Notes under the pieces: model-generated
Seen by the model: only the letters and a program-made list of their open reading frames with translations
Told to the model about the DNA's origin: nothing
The model's database searches: none
Translations under genes and position numbers: made by a program
From: a bacterium
GTDB lineage: Bacteria > UBP6 > UBA1177
DNA: 64,000 nt
Reading direction: 5' to 3'
NCBI GenBank assembly: GCA_017961325.1
Contig: JAGCXM010000011.1
Location: 98,572 to 162,571, forward strand
Part shown: one piece after another, positions 33,018 to 42,192 of the stretch
How positions within the stretch are numbered: position 1 is the stretch's first letter
How the letters are laid out: each line of letters opens with the position of its first letter

Positions 33018-35432
33018 ATGAAAAAATTTGCAATTTGTCTGGCACTTTTTGCCACACTGTTTTTTGTCGTTTCATGCGGCGGCGGTTCCAAAAATGACGA
33101 CAAAACCGATTCCGGAGATTCCGGTGAAACGGTAACCGACGGCGACACGGCTGACACGGAACCGGCGGGAGATTCTGAACCTTCGGATACGACAGCGGAT
33201 GACGGAGATGCAACTGACTCCGCGCCGGATGGCGGTGATTCAACGGATTCAACGCCGGATGAGGAAGTCGTAACAGCTCCGTGCGATCCCAATCCGTGCC
33301 TGAATATAGCCGGATCGAATGGTTCGTGTACGGAAAAAGACGGGGCTTACGAGTGCGAATGTTTAAAAAACTACACTTGGAAGGACAATGACTGCGTCGG
33401 CGACAGCAAAAAAACTCCATGTGCGAATCTGCCAGAAAACGCGGTTTGGAACAGTGCGAGCGAAATCACGCAGACATGGGACGGTTCCATGTGGGAACCT
33501 TCACGTTTCGGAATTTACGATGAAGAGGCTTCAACAACTGAATGCCGCTTCAAATGTAAGGAGAAATACAAGTGGGACGGTGCTAAATGCGCGGTTTTCA
33601 TCCCGGAGTGCAGTTCCGAAAATGCGGACAAAACCTGCAAAGACTATAAAACTGGCTACATCTGGTCGGCGAAATCGCCAACAAAAATCGGGCATGACGA
33701 CATAGTTCCCTACTGTCAGGAACTGACGACCGACGACCTTTCATGGAAAACGCCGAATATTGACGAACTTCGCACCATTATCAAAAACTGCGACAAAACA
33801 GAATTTGAAGGAAGTTGTCCTGTCAGCGTTGAAAACTGGAATAAGGAAATTTATGATCCGGTAAGCAATGTCGATTGTCAGGGCTGCTCCCCGGTCGAAG
33901 GAACGGAATACAGCATTTTCGGTCACAAAATTGGTGATCCGTCAGAATTCTACTGGTCATCGACTCAGGCCTTGCAAGATTCATACATGTACTGGATTGT
34001 TTTCTTTGCTGACACGGGCTTCGGCCGTATCGGCACCGATTTTGATGCGAACTCAATCCGCTGCCTTGGAAGCGGCAAGTGTCCTGAGCATTATGAACTG
34101 AACGGCAACTTCGAGTGTGTTCCCGCAACAAGAGTCGTAAAGTGCGAAGGCCTTCCTGAAAATGCGGTCGGAGATCCGACCCTGAACGGCGGCAGCAACA
34201 TAATGCAGACTTGGGATGAAGAAAGCGGAAAATGGCTTCCGGAAAGCACTCAGTTCAAATACTGTTCCAACTATAATCCTTACGAATGCTGTTTCAGATG
34301 CAGTGAGGCGAACTATTCATACAACGAAGCCACTAAAAAATGCGAGCAGATGACAAGAACGGTAAAATGCGAAGGTCTTCCGGCAAACGCAGAGTGGAAC
34401 ACGGCAAGCGAAATCGTTCAGACACAGTGGAGTGACGGGACATGGCTGCCTTCAAGTATCGGAGTTTATGATACAAGTTCAAGCACAACAAACTGCCGTT
34501 ATAAATGTAAGAACGGATTCTGGTGGAATGGAGATAAGTGCGAATCAAAAACAAGAACGGTAAAATGCGAAGGTCTTCCGGCAAACGCAGAGTGGAACAC
34601 GGCTGAAGAAATTAAGCAGGAAAGAAATGATTCAGGTTGGTGGACTCCCTCGAACGAAGGTGTTTACAATGAAACTGCAAGTACTAAAGAATGCCGTTTC
34701 AAATGCAAAAAAAATTATGGATGGAACGGTTCAGGCTGCGGGGAAAACACAAGAACTGTCAAATGCTCAAATCTTCCTGAGAATGCCGAGTGGTGGAACC
34801 CCGTTTCGGAAATCACACAGACGCAAGATGTCGAGACAGGCCAATGGCTGCCTTCAAACAAAGCAGTTTACAGCGATTACGAAAGCACGATAAAGTGTCG
34901 CTTTAAATGTAAAAGCGGCGGATTCTCATGGGACGGCTCTTCATGCAGCAAGCCGGAGTGTAATTCGCCAAATTTCCAGAATCAACTCATCAGAGATACG
35001 TGTTATGATTCTACGAGTGATTTGAGTTGGTCTAAGATGGTATCCCGTACCTGGGACGGTGCCGTCGAATACTGCAATGAATTAGTTGAATGGGGCTATG
35101 ACGACTGGAGACTGCCGAATATCAGCGAGCTCAGGACGCTTATTCAAAACTGTTCAGGCACGATAACAGGCGGTTCATGCGATGTTATAGATACAGGTAA
35201 TCCTTTAACAAGTTGTCTGGAAGACAGTTGTTGGAGAAAAAGCGCTTGCAAAGCTTGTCCAGTGGATAACACCGGAATTTACAGCAAATTAGGCGACGTT
35301 GGATATTTCTGGTCTTCATCCAGTCTCACCAACGATAAAAGCCGCGTCTGGTTTGCAAGTTTCTACTCTGGTGCTATAAACGATTTCACTAAGAATAGTT
35401 CACAATACTTTATTGTCCGCTGCGTCAGATAG
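33018..35432 (+). CDS. DUF1566 lipoprotein with five Cys-rich modules (paralogue A)
   Basis: An 804-residue lipoprotein. Lipobox VVSCGGG with Cys at about 20, then an Asp/Ser/Thr/Gly-rich linker of about 70 residues, an EGF-like CDPNPCLNIAGSNGSC segment, then modules of about 65 residues built on C-x-[GN]-LP-x-NA-[EV]-W with several Cys. Five modules are seen, with two DUF1566-type domains (one after the first module with IWSAKSPTK and FYWSSTQAL, one at the C-terminus with DLSWSKMVSRTWDGAVEYC and FWSSSSL, ending IVRCVR). It should be displayed at the cell surface, with a likely binding role. ATG 33018 follows TTGGAGATAG. A paralogue follows directly. Confidence 0.88.
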   Translation: MKKFAICLALFATLFFVVSCGGGSKNDDKTDSGDSGETVTDGDTADTEPAGDSEPSDTTADDGDATDSAPDGGDSTDSTPDEEVVTAPCDPNPCLNIAGSNGSCTEKDGAYECECLKNYTWKDNDCVGDSKKTPCANLPENAVWNSASEITQTWDGSMWEPSRFGIYDEEASTTECRFKCKEKYKWDGAKCAVFIPECSSENADKTCKDYKTGYIWSAKSPTKIGHDDIVPYCQELTTDDLSWKTPNIDELRTIIKNCDKTEFEGSCPVSVENWNKEIYDPVSNVDCQGCSPVEGTEYSIFGHKIGDPSEFYWSSTQALQDSYMYWIVFFADTGFGRIGTDFDANSIRCLGSGKCPEHYELNGNFECVPATRVVKCEGLPENAVGDPTLNGGSNIMQTWDEESGKWLPESTQFKYCSNYNPYECCFRCSEANYSYNEATKKCEQMTRTVKCEGLPANAEWNTASEIVQTQWSDGTWLPSSIGVYDTSSSTTNCRYKCKNGFWWNGDKCESKTRTVKCEGLPANAEWNTAEEIKQERNDSGWWTPSNEGVYNETASTKECRFKCKKNYGWNGSGCGENTRTVKCSNLPENAEWWNPVSEITQTQDVETGQWLPSNKAVYSDYESTIKCRFKCKSGGFSWDGSSCSKPECNSPNFQNQLIRDTCYDSTSDLSWSKMVSRTWDGAVEYCNELVEWGYDDWRLPNISELRTLIQNCSGTITGGSCDVIDTGNPLTSCLEDSCWRKSACKACPVDNTGIYSKLGDVGYFWSSSSLTNDKSRVWFASFYSGAINDFTKNSSQYFIVRCVR
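34353..34603 (+). repeat. Perfect 53-base direct repeat within paralogue A
   Basis: Positions 34353-34405 and 34551-34603 are identical over 53 bases, 198 bases apart (66 codons, in frame). They encode the start of successive Cys modules (TRTVKCEGLPANAEWNTA). Identity at silent positions suggests recent duplication or gene conversion. Confidence 0.85.
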
Positions 35433-35435
35433 TCC

Positions 35436-35463
35436 TTGCATTCGAGTTCCGAATTTTTATAAT
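35436..35463 (+). promoter_or_regulatory. Promoter of second DUF1566 lipoprotein
   Basis: TTGCAT (35436-35441) and TATAAT (35458-35463), spacer 16. Starts within ten bases of the paralogue A stop; the -10 element and the bases after it (ACCGCGGTTTTTTTAATTG) match the copy at 32979 onward. Confidence 0.65.
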
Positions 35464-35496
35464 ACCGCGGTTTTTTTAATTGGCTGGAGATGGAAA

Positions 35497-37734
35497 ATGA
35501 AAAAATCTGCCATTTGTCTTATGCTTTTTCTCACACTGCTTTTTGTAGTTTCATGCGGCGGTTCCAAAAATGACGACAAAACCGATTCCGGAGATTCCGG
35601 CGAAACGGTAACCGACGGCGACACGGCTGACACGGAAGCGGCGGGAGATTCCGAACCTTCGGATACGAAACCGGATGACGGTGATTCGGTTGATACGACA
35701 CCGGAACCGAATGATGATGCCGATTCGAGTGATTCCGCATCGGATGACGAAACTGACACGGCACCCGGAACCCCTTGCGATCCCAATCAGTGCTGGTTTG
35801 TATCTGCTGCGACAGGAAAATGCACTGAAAAAGGTGCAACTTACGAGTGCGAATGTCGGGAAAACTATACTTGGAAGGACGGTGACTGCATAGGTAACAC
35901 CAGACAGGCTGAATGTGAAGAATTACCCGAAAATGCGGTTTGGAACAGTGTGACTGAAATCACGCAACAGTGGAGCTGGTCAACGTGGAAGCCGTCAACC
36001 ATCGGTGTTTACAATGAAGAGGCTTCAACAACCGAATGCCGCTTCAAATGCAAAGACAAATACGAGTGGGACGGTGCAAAGTGCGTGGTTGTCATCCCGC
36101 AGTGCAGTGCCGAAAATGCGGACAAAACCTGCAAGGACTATGAAACGGGGTATATCTGGTCGGCACAGTCTGCAGAAAAATACGGACAGGAAAATATCGT
36201 TACATACTGCGAAGAAGAGTTGAAAACGGACAACCTTTCATGGAAAACACCGACTATTGACGAGCTCCGCACGATTGTCAGAAACTGTGACAAGACTAAA
36301 TTCGGCGGAGCATGTCCTGTCAGCGTGGAATATTTTGACTATAACACATACTGCAAACCTAACCTCGGTGATTGTAACGGGTGTGATCCTGAAGAAGGTA
36401 TCGAATACAGCATTTTCGGCACGAAAAAGGGTGTCGGCAATGATTTCAGTCTGTGGTCATCGACACAGGCGCAGGAAAACAGCATAATGTATTATTACAT
36501 GACTTTCTCTTCTGATATCCACATGGCGGCGATAAGTGCGAACCACACCGGAACCAGAAACATCCGCTGTCTCGGAAGCGGTAAATGCCCCGAACATTAC
36601 GAGCTTGACGGCAACTTCGAGTGTGTTCCGGCGACAAGGGAGATCATGTGCTCGGATCTTCCCGAAAACGCAGTCGGCAATCCTCTTCTGAACGATACGA
36701 TTACGCAGACTTGGGATGTGGATGGCGAAAAGTGGATTCCTGAAAATACGAAATACGAATATTGTGGCATTATAAATCCTTACAGATGCTGCTTCCAGTG
36801 TTATTCAAATTATGAATGGGATTCTGCGGCAAAAAAATGTTTGCAGAAAACGAGAAAGGCAAAATGTGAAGGTCTTCCTGCGAACGCGGAATGGAACGGT
36901 AGCGGCGAAATTACACAGACACTTTGGGGTGACGGTAAGTGGCTGCCTTCAAATACCGGAGTCTATGATACAAATTCAAGTACGGAGTATTGTCATTTCA
37001 AATGCAAGAGCGGATTCTGGTGGACCGGAGAAAAATGCGAATCAAAAACAAGAACGGTAGAATGCGAGGGCCTTCCTACAAACGCAGAATGGAACACGGC
37101 TGAAGAAATCACGCAGACAAGAAGTGACGAAGACGGAACATGGTCTCCTTCGCGAAAGGGGGTTTACAACGAAAAGGCAAGCACAACCGAATGCCGCTAT
37201 AAATGCAAAGAAGAATATGAACCAGATCTAATAGATGCTGACACTATCGTCTGCAAACATGCAGAATGCGGCAGTCTTATTTACAACACTCATTCCTGCA
37301 AGGATTCCGAATCGCATCTTATCTGGTCCCCTGTTACTTCCTTCTGGATGATTCACTCGCAGGCACTCGAATACTGCGAAAGAATGAGCTGGGGCGGATA
37401 CAACAAATGGAGACTTCCGACAATAGACGAATTGAGAACTCTTATCATCAATTGTCCCGGCACAGAAACGGGCGGCGCATGCAAGGTTAGTGAAAAAGAC
37501 GGACATCTGAGTAAGCAAGACGGTCTCCCAGAAACAGATTGCTCCTGTTTAGATTCCGGCAGTTTAAATTATTCTAAACTAGGAGATGATTCTACGCTTT
37601 GGTCTTCATCCACTTTGTCGCCTTCATCCACTGTAGCAGACAATGAAAATTATGCATGGTATGTGGGTTTTGAATATGCATCCTTGTGGTTCTCCCGTAA
37701 GGATGGTGGTTTTGAAGTCCGCTGCGTCAGATAG
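35497..37734 (+). CDS. DUF1566 lipoprotein with four Cys-rich modules (paralogue B)
   Basis: A 745-residue lipoprotein of the same design as its left neighbour: lipobox VVSCGGS, Asp/Ser/Thr linker, EGF-like CDPNQCWF, Cys modules and two DUF1566-type domains (IWSAQSAEKYG...LWSSTQAQ and LIWSPVTSFWM...LWSSSTL), ending VRCVR. It has four Cys modules, one fewer than paralogue A. The signal peptide and linker are nearly identical to A, while the modules and C-terminal domain have drifted more. ATG 35497 follows TGGAGATGG; the longer frame from 35413 has no support. The pair arose by tandem duplication including the promoter. Confidence 0.88.
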   Translation: MKKSAICLMLFLTLLFVVSCGGSKNDDKTDSGDSGETVTDGDTADTEAAGDSEPSDTKPDDGDSVDTTPEPNDDADSSDSASDDETDTAPGTPCDPNQCWFVSAATGKCTEKGATYECECRENYTWKDGDCIGNTRQAECEELPENAVWNSVTEITQQWSWSTWKPSTIGVYNEEASTTECRFKCKDKYEWDGAKCVVVIPQCSAENADKTCKDYETGYIWSAQSAEKYGQENIVTYCEEELKTDNLSWKTPTIDELRTIVRNCDKTKFGGACPVSVEYFDYNTYCKPNLGDCNGCDPEEGIEYSIFGTKKGVGNDFSLWSSTQAQENSIMYYYMTFSSDIHMAAISANHTGTRNIRCLGSGKCPEHYELDGNFECVPATREIMCSDLPENAVGNPLLNDTITQTWDVDGEKWIPENTKYEYCGIINPYRCCFQCYSNYEWDSAAKKCLQKTRKAKCEGLPANAEWNGSGEITQTLWGDGKWLPSNTGVYDTNSSTEYCHFKCKSGFWWTGEKCESKTRTVECEGLPTNAEWNTAEEITQTRSDEDGTWSPSRKGVYNEKASTTECRYKCKEEYEPDLIDADTIVCKHAECGSLIYNTHSCKDSESHLIWSPVTSFWMIHSQALEYCERMSWGGYNKWRLPTIDELRTLIINCPGTETGGACKVSEKDGHLSKQDGLPETDCSCLDSGSLNYSKLGDDSTLWSSSTLSPSSTVADNENYAWYVGFEYASLWFSRKDGGFEVRCVR

Positions 37735-37851
37735 TTAAAGTAGCGGCGTCATATATGCCGGAAGGCAGGTTGTAACGCCGTCTTTGACTCTCAGAGCCGC
37801 TAAAATCTGAGAAAAATTTTCCGCAAATATCGAAATTTTTAAAAATTAGGT

Positions 37852-37857
37852 TATAAT
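37852..37857 (+). promoter_or_regulatory. -10 element for the SDR gene
   Basis: Perfect TATAAT at 37852-37857 followed by GCCGCGTTTTTG, as at other genes here; the -35 (TCGAAA at 37830) is poor. Confidence 0.4.
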
Positions 37858-37897
37858 GCCGCGTTTTTGTTGTTTATAAATTTTTGCGAGGTGAAAA

Positions 37898-38671
37898 ATG
37901 TTCGATATCTCTGGAAAAATCGCGTGTGTCACAGGTGCAAGTTCGGGAATCGGCGCCGCAACTGCCGAAGCTCTGGCTGAAGCGGGCTGCAATCTTGTCA
38001 TTTCGGCAAGAAGAGAGGATAAAATCAAAGAATTTTCGCAGTATTTAAGTGACAAATACGAAATAAAATGTTTCGGCGGCGTTCTCGACGTCAGAAATCA
38101 GAGAGATGTCGAAAAGTTTTTTGCGGAACTTCCTGAAGAGTTCAAAAATATTGAGATTTTAGTCAATAATGCCGGCCTTGCGAAGGACATGACTCCGCTT
38201 TACGACAACAAAATTTCCGACTGGGAGCAGATGATCGACACTAACGTAAAAGGTCTGCTTTACGTCACGAAAGCGGTTCTTCCCGGGATGGTTGCCAGAG
38301 ACAAAGGCCACATCGTCAACATAGGCTCGACTGCAGGACGCGGAACATACCCGGGCGGCACGGTTTACTGCGCGACGAAACACGCCGTCAACGCGATAAC
38401 GAACGGTCTCAGAAAAGATCTCCTCAAAACATCGCTGCGTGTCACGACAATCGATCCCGGAGCAGTTGAAACAGAATTCAGCATGGTCAGATTTGAAGGC
38501 GATCAGGCACGCTCCGACAAAGTTTACGAAGGTTACGAGCCGCTTCACGCCGAAGATATTGCTGATGCGGTTCTTTATGTTGTTACAAGACCGCCGCACG
38601 TCAATGTTTCTGACATGATAATCTATCCGACAGCTCAGAGAGACTATCATCTGGTAAACAGGAAAGCGTAA
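37898..38671 (+). CDS. Short-chain dehydrogenase/reductase (YdfG-like)
   Basis: A 257-residue classical SDR. Cofactor motif TGASSGIGAATA (about 13-24), NNAGLAKD near 90, active-site YCATK (Tyr-x3-Lys near 157) and PGAVETEFS. The HVNVSDMIIYPTAQ end is that of YdfG-type serine/3-hydroxy-acid dehydrogenases, so NADP-linked oxidation of small hydroxy-acids or amino acids is likely. GCGAGGTGAAAA precedes the ATG. It stands alone between the lipoproteins and the restriction-modification pair. Confidence 0.9.
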   Translation: MFDISGKIACVTGASSGIGAATAEALAEAGCNLVISARREDKIKEFSQYLSDKYEIKCFGGVLDVRNQRDVEKFFAELPEEFKNIEILVNNAGLAKDMTPLYDNKISDWEQMIDTNVKGLLYVTKAVLPGMVARDKGHIVNIGSTAGRGTYPGGTVYCATKHAVNAITNGLRKDLLKTSLRVTTIDPGAVETEFSMVRFEGDQARSDKVYEGYEPLHAEDIADAVLYVVTRPPHVNVSDMIIYPTAQRDYHLVNRKA

Positions 38672-38781
38672 TTGGAAGCCGCAAATTGCGAAATCTGAAA
38701 TTCAACTCGTTTTCTTATGGAACACTGTGTCATTTTGTGTTTTAAAACAGTTTTCTTTATAAATGGTAAGTTTAGATATGA

Positions 38782-39741
38782 TTAATGTTTGTATGGACCG
38801 ATAAATTTATTGCCGTTGAAATGAATCATGTGAGTTGAATTGTCAGCAATCCAAGCTTCTGTTTCCCAAGCAATATTCTGAGCATAGCGCATAAAGGTTT
38901 TTTTGTCAGGGAATGCGGAAATGTAAACTTTGGCAGCCAGTACATTGGAAAACAAATTTTCCAATTCTATGTGCCGTTTGCTGTCAATAGGACCGTGAGA
39001 TGTTACAGATTCAACAAGTATCAGCCATTTTTTGTTTTCGACATACAGAATAACATCAGGCATTTTGCCGTGTTCCTGAACATTGAATAAAAGCTTGTCG
39101 GCAAGTTCTCGGTCAAAATATCCCCATTTTTCACCGGTATCTCCGACATAAACAAGAGTGCTGTCAGGCAAAAAACGGGGTGCCATCTGTTCAATTATAT
39201 CGCGTATCAATTCACTGTGCTTGCCGGGAGAAATTTGAATGTGTTGATTTCCTTTGATTTTTACAGAAACCATCTTCAGCTTTCTTTCCTTGGCATACTG
39301 TGCTGAAAGCGTGGATTGATGTTTGATAAAATCAGCAAGCAATGTTTTAAAATTTTTTGTTTTATACGCTTTTATAACTTTCAAAGCTGTCGGTGAAATC
39401 TGATATACAGCATTAGGACTGTTCACAGGCCTGTCAGGTTTATCAGGATTATACAGTACAATTCCTGCCTGAACCATCTGATGTGTGCTGAATCTGCGGA
39501 AAGTCTCGCGTGTATTGGGAGCATAATCTTTTTTATAATAATCTTTTGCAAAGGTAATCATCGGAGTGATTCCGACAAGCGGATTTTCCGCGTTTTTCCA
39601 ATTTTTATCAGGGGTAATGTTCAGCAGAGCAAGCAGACAGTATGCCGTTCGTTCGTTTTGTTGAGCTGACGGCATTCCGAATTTTGACAGAATATCTATT
39701 GCCTCATTTATTTTCCGTCGTATTTGTTCTTCAAGTTTCAT
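38782..39741 (-). CDS. BsuBI/PstI-family type II restriction endonuclease
   Basis: A 319-residue protein matching the BsuBI/PstI restriction-enzyme family: ISPGKHSELIRDIIEQMAPRF near 177, VYVGDTGEKWGYFD near 207, GKMPDVILYVENKKWLILVES near 236 (PD...E core of the nuclease) and SHGPIDSKRHIELENLF. Characterised members cut CTGCAG. The gene overlaps the methyltransferase by four bases. The two are AT-richer than their surroundings, as in a mobile gene pair. ATG 39741. Confidence 0.92.
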   Translation of the reverse strand: MKLEEQIRRKINEAIDILSKFGMPSAQQNERTAYCLLALLNITPDKNWKNAENPLVGITPMITFAKDYYKKDYAPNTRETFRRFSTHQMVQAGIVLYNPDKPDRPVNSPNAVYQISPTALKVIKAYKTKNFKTLLADFIKHQSTLSAQYAKERKLKMVSVKIKGNQHIQISPGKHSELIRDIIEQMAPRFLPDSTLVYVGDTGEKWGYFDRELADKLLFNVQEHGKMPDVILYVENKKWLILVESVTSHGPIDSKRHIELENLFSNVLAAKVYISAFPDKKTFMRYAQNIAWETEAWIADNSTHMIHFNGNKFIGPYKH

Positions 39742-41240
39742 TTTTCAAGTTCCCCTGCGAGATTGTCAAAAACCGTCTGATTCCATTCTTTTTCAGATTT
39801 CAGCCGTTCACCTATTTTTGAAAGATTCCCAAAATCAGGATAAGGCAGATTTCTTAAATCTGTTGCATTTACCTGCGTATGTCCGCTGAATAAACGGAAT
39901 TTTTCATCAATGTATGTCGAATTTAACCAACAAACTAGACCGTAAGCTATATTTTCTGAAAGTGAGGTTTTGTCTGCATGAAAAACATTTAAATGATTTT
40001 CAAAAGTCATTCCGTTCTTTACAAAATCTTCAGGAGTTATGATAGAGGCGACAATTCTTTTCCTTTCTTCTTTTGTGGAAAAACGCTTTACGACAACATA
40101 AAAGCCTTTAGGAAACAGCTGCTTTTTCACTTCTTCGGAAATTAAGACTGCATTGGGTTTTTTTGATTTTTGCGGCCATGAGAAACGATGATTCTTGAAA
40201 TGTACTGAATAAACAAGCGGATATGAATTTTCTGCGTAATCTTTGAGAAGAAGATCTTTTATTCTGAAATCAACAATCGGTCCGGTTGAAACTTTTATAT
40301 TCAAGTCTTTTAAATTCGAGTATTTTTCTGAAATTTTACTTTCAACTTGTTTCTTTGTAGGAATATGAAAAAATTTTTCTTTGTCATTTTCATGGAGAAT
40401 TTGAGAAAACGGCACTTCAAATTCTGATAAATCAGCAAAGGAATCATCATTGCAATACGAAATTCTTATGTTTTGCTGAACAGCATTCTTTTGCAGCATA
40501 ATGATAATATTTTCCTGCAGAACCGATTCGTCCTTGAAAGCTTTGTCACGAGATTCAAAAAGATGAATTCTGTTTATCGCGCAGTTTTTCAGGATAAATT
40601 CCCTGAACGGTTTGTAATAAACGCCGTTGCAGAAACTTCTCGGAACAATCGCTACAATATAACCATTGTCTTCAGTGAGAGAAATTGCGGCTCCCATGAA
40701 AGCCGAATAAAGATTGACTGTTTCCAATCCTAAAATTCGGGCATAATAACGCTCTTTTGAGTTCGTAATAATCTTTTTATATGGAGGATTCATTATAACA
40801 TGTGTATATTTTCTATCTTTATGCCACACGTATTCTATTGCAGCTTTTTCCAGAAAATCATCTGTCTGAATTTCGTAATCCGAATTTTTAAAAGCAGCGA
40901 TCGAAGCAGCAAGATTCTCGTTTAAAGTGGTGAAAACATTATTATCAATATCGTATGCGGAAACATGAATTGAGGATGTCTGCCAATTCTCTTTTAATAT
41001 CCGGCACATAAAAGAGCACGCCAAAATTCCTATTCCTGCTCCCGGGTCAAGAAGTCTAATAGGCTTGTCTGTTGCAGGAAATAAAGATGACATGAAATCC
41101 GCGATAGAATACGGCGTAAAATATTGTCCATAAGTTTCTTTGTGATTGTCAGAAGTTTGAACAGCATGAAAAATCCGTTCTTCTTCAAGTCGTTCCGAAA
41201 TAGTGTCTATTTCTGTTTTTTCAAAAAATTGGGGTTTCAT
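39738..41240 (-). CDS. Adenine-specific DNA methyltransferase of the BsuBI/PstI type
   Basis: A 500-residue N6-adenine methyltransferase. GQYFTP (38-43), SAM motif LDPGAGIG (64-71) and catalytic NPPY (151-154) are all visible. The C-terminal half (target recognition) holds FKNHRFSWPQKSKKPN. It is longer than some plain gamma-type enzymes but matches BsuBI/PstI-system partners. It is upstream of and overlaps the endonuclease, which ensures methylation first. CTGCAG sites occur in this window (for example 2942-2947), consistent with host protection if this is the target. Confidence 0.9.
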   Translation of the reverse strand: MKPQFFEKTEIDTISERLEEERIFHAVQTSDNHKETYGQYFTPYSIADFMSSLFPATDKPIRLLDPGAGIGILACSFMCRILKENWQTSSIHVSAYDIDNNVFTTLNENLAASIAAFKNSDYEIQTDDFLEKAAIEYVWHKDRKYTHVIMNPPYKKIITNSKERYYARILGLETVNLYSAFMGAAISLTEDNGYIVAIVPRSFCNGVYYKPFREFILKNCAINRIHLFESRDKAFKDESVLQENIIIMLQKNAVQQNIRISYCNDDSFADLSEFEVPFSQILHENDKEKFFHIPTKKQVESKISEKYSNLKDLNIKVSTGPIVDFRIKDLLLKDYAENSYPLVYSVHFKNHRFSWPQKSKKPNAVLISEEVKKQLFPKGFYVVVKRFSTKEERKRIVASIITPEDFVKNGMTFENHLNVFHADKTSLSENIAYGLVCWLNSTYIDEKFRLFSGHTQVNATDLRNLPYPDFGNLSKIGERLKSEKEWNQTVFDNLAGELEK

Positions 41241-41296
41241 AAATTAATTTCTTCTGGTCTAATTCCAATTTTAAAATTCCTAACAAAAGACAAAAT

Positions 41297-41324
41297 ATGA
41301 TACTGCTTTTTCTATTGTTGGCAA
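41297..41324 (-). promoter_or_regulatory. Promoter of the restriction-modification genes
   Basis: Minus strand: TTGCCA (41324-41319), 16 bases, TATCAT (41302-41297), about 57 bases upstream of the methyltransferase start. No controller-protein gene is seen. Confidence 0.5.
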
Positions 41325-41403
41325 TTAAATTTACTTATAATCAGTCAAAAACCGCACTGGTACTAAAATTTATTCTTCATATCGTTTTCAGGTGTTGAAA
41401 GAA

Positions 41404-41432
41404 TTGTCCTTTCTGCTCTTTTGTGGTAGTAT
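41404..41432 (+). promoter_or_regulatory. Promoter of the radical-SAM activase gene
   Basis: TTGTCC (41404-41409) and TAGTAT (41427-41432) with a 17-base spacer, 31 bases before the start codon. Confidence 0.5.
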
Positions 41433-41462
41433 CCTGCGTTTGTTGTTTTTCAGGAGGGAAAA

Positions 41463-42182
41463 ATGCTTCCGATCACCGGTCACGTCCAGACTTCCCTAGT
41501 CGATTTTCCGGAAAAAATTGCGACTCTTTTTTTCTTTTCGGGCTGCAATCTGCGCTGTCCGTACTGCCATAATTCCTCGCTTTTCGAGATTCCGCCGCAG
41601 GAAAAATGGCTTTCAAGAGAGTATGTTCTCAACGATATTCAGAAAAGGCTGAAATTCATCGACGGCGTTTCGTTTTCGGGCGGAGAAACTTCGCTTTACG
41701 ACGAACTTATTGATCTTGTCCGCGAGATAAAAGAACGTTTCAGCATCGCGGTAAAAATCGATTCAAACGGCCTGAAGCCTGAATTTATTGAAAAAATCCT
41801 GCCATATCTTTCGTATGTCGCGATCGACATAAAGACGACCCCCGACCTTTACGGCGAACTCGGCTGCAAGCTTACGAAAAAAGAAGTCGAAACAAAACTG
41901 CTTGCTACGAAAGAGCTTCTTGAAAACCAGACGAATTCCAAAGTAGAATACCGCACGACGATGTATCCGAAAATCGTCGAAAGTTACGAGCGTCTTTGCA
42001 AAATGGCTGATTTTATTCCGAAAAACGCAGTTTATTACCTCCAGCGCTTTATCTGCGACAACGCTTATTCCGGCGAGGCGAAAGCGGCGGAAAGCTATTC
42101 AATGGATCAGCTTGAAAGAATGGCGGTGGAGATGCGGCGCATAACGAAAATGGAAAAAATCTTTGTGAGAACTTATCTGTAA
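41463..42182 (+). CDS. Radical-SAM glycyl-radical-enzyme activase (NrdG-type)
   Basis: A 239-residue radical-SAM protein with the cluster motif CNLRCPYC (Cys28, Cys32, Cys35), opening GHVQTSLVDFPEKIATLFFFSG and SFSGGETSLYD near residue 78. This matches the NrdG2/anaerobic ribonucleoside-triphosphate-reductase activating group. No nrdD is in the window, so its radical partner is elsewhere. TCAGGAGGG precedes ATG 41463. The AarF-type gene follows 10 bases later. Confidence 0.9.
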   Translation: MLPITGHVQTSLVDFPEKIATLFFFSGCNLRCPYCHNSSLFEIPPQEKWLSREYVLNDIQKRLKFIDGVSFSGGETSLYDELIDLVREIKERFSIAVKIDSNGLKPEFIEKILPYLSYVAIDIKTTPDLYGELGCKLTKKEVETKLLATKELLENQTNSKVEYRTTMYPKIVESYERLCKMADFIPKNAVYYLQRFICDNAYSGEAKAAESYSMDQLERMAVEMRRITKMEKIFVRTYL

Positions 42183-42192
42183 AAGGTGAAGG

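Noticed and set aside
37743..37779. Terminator after the second DUF1566 lipoprotein
   Set aside because: CGGCGT can pair with ACGCCG but the stem is short, the loop long, and no U-run follows.
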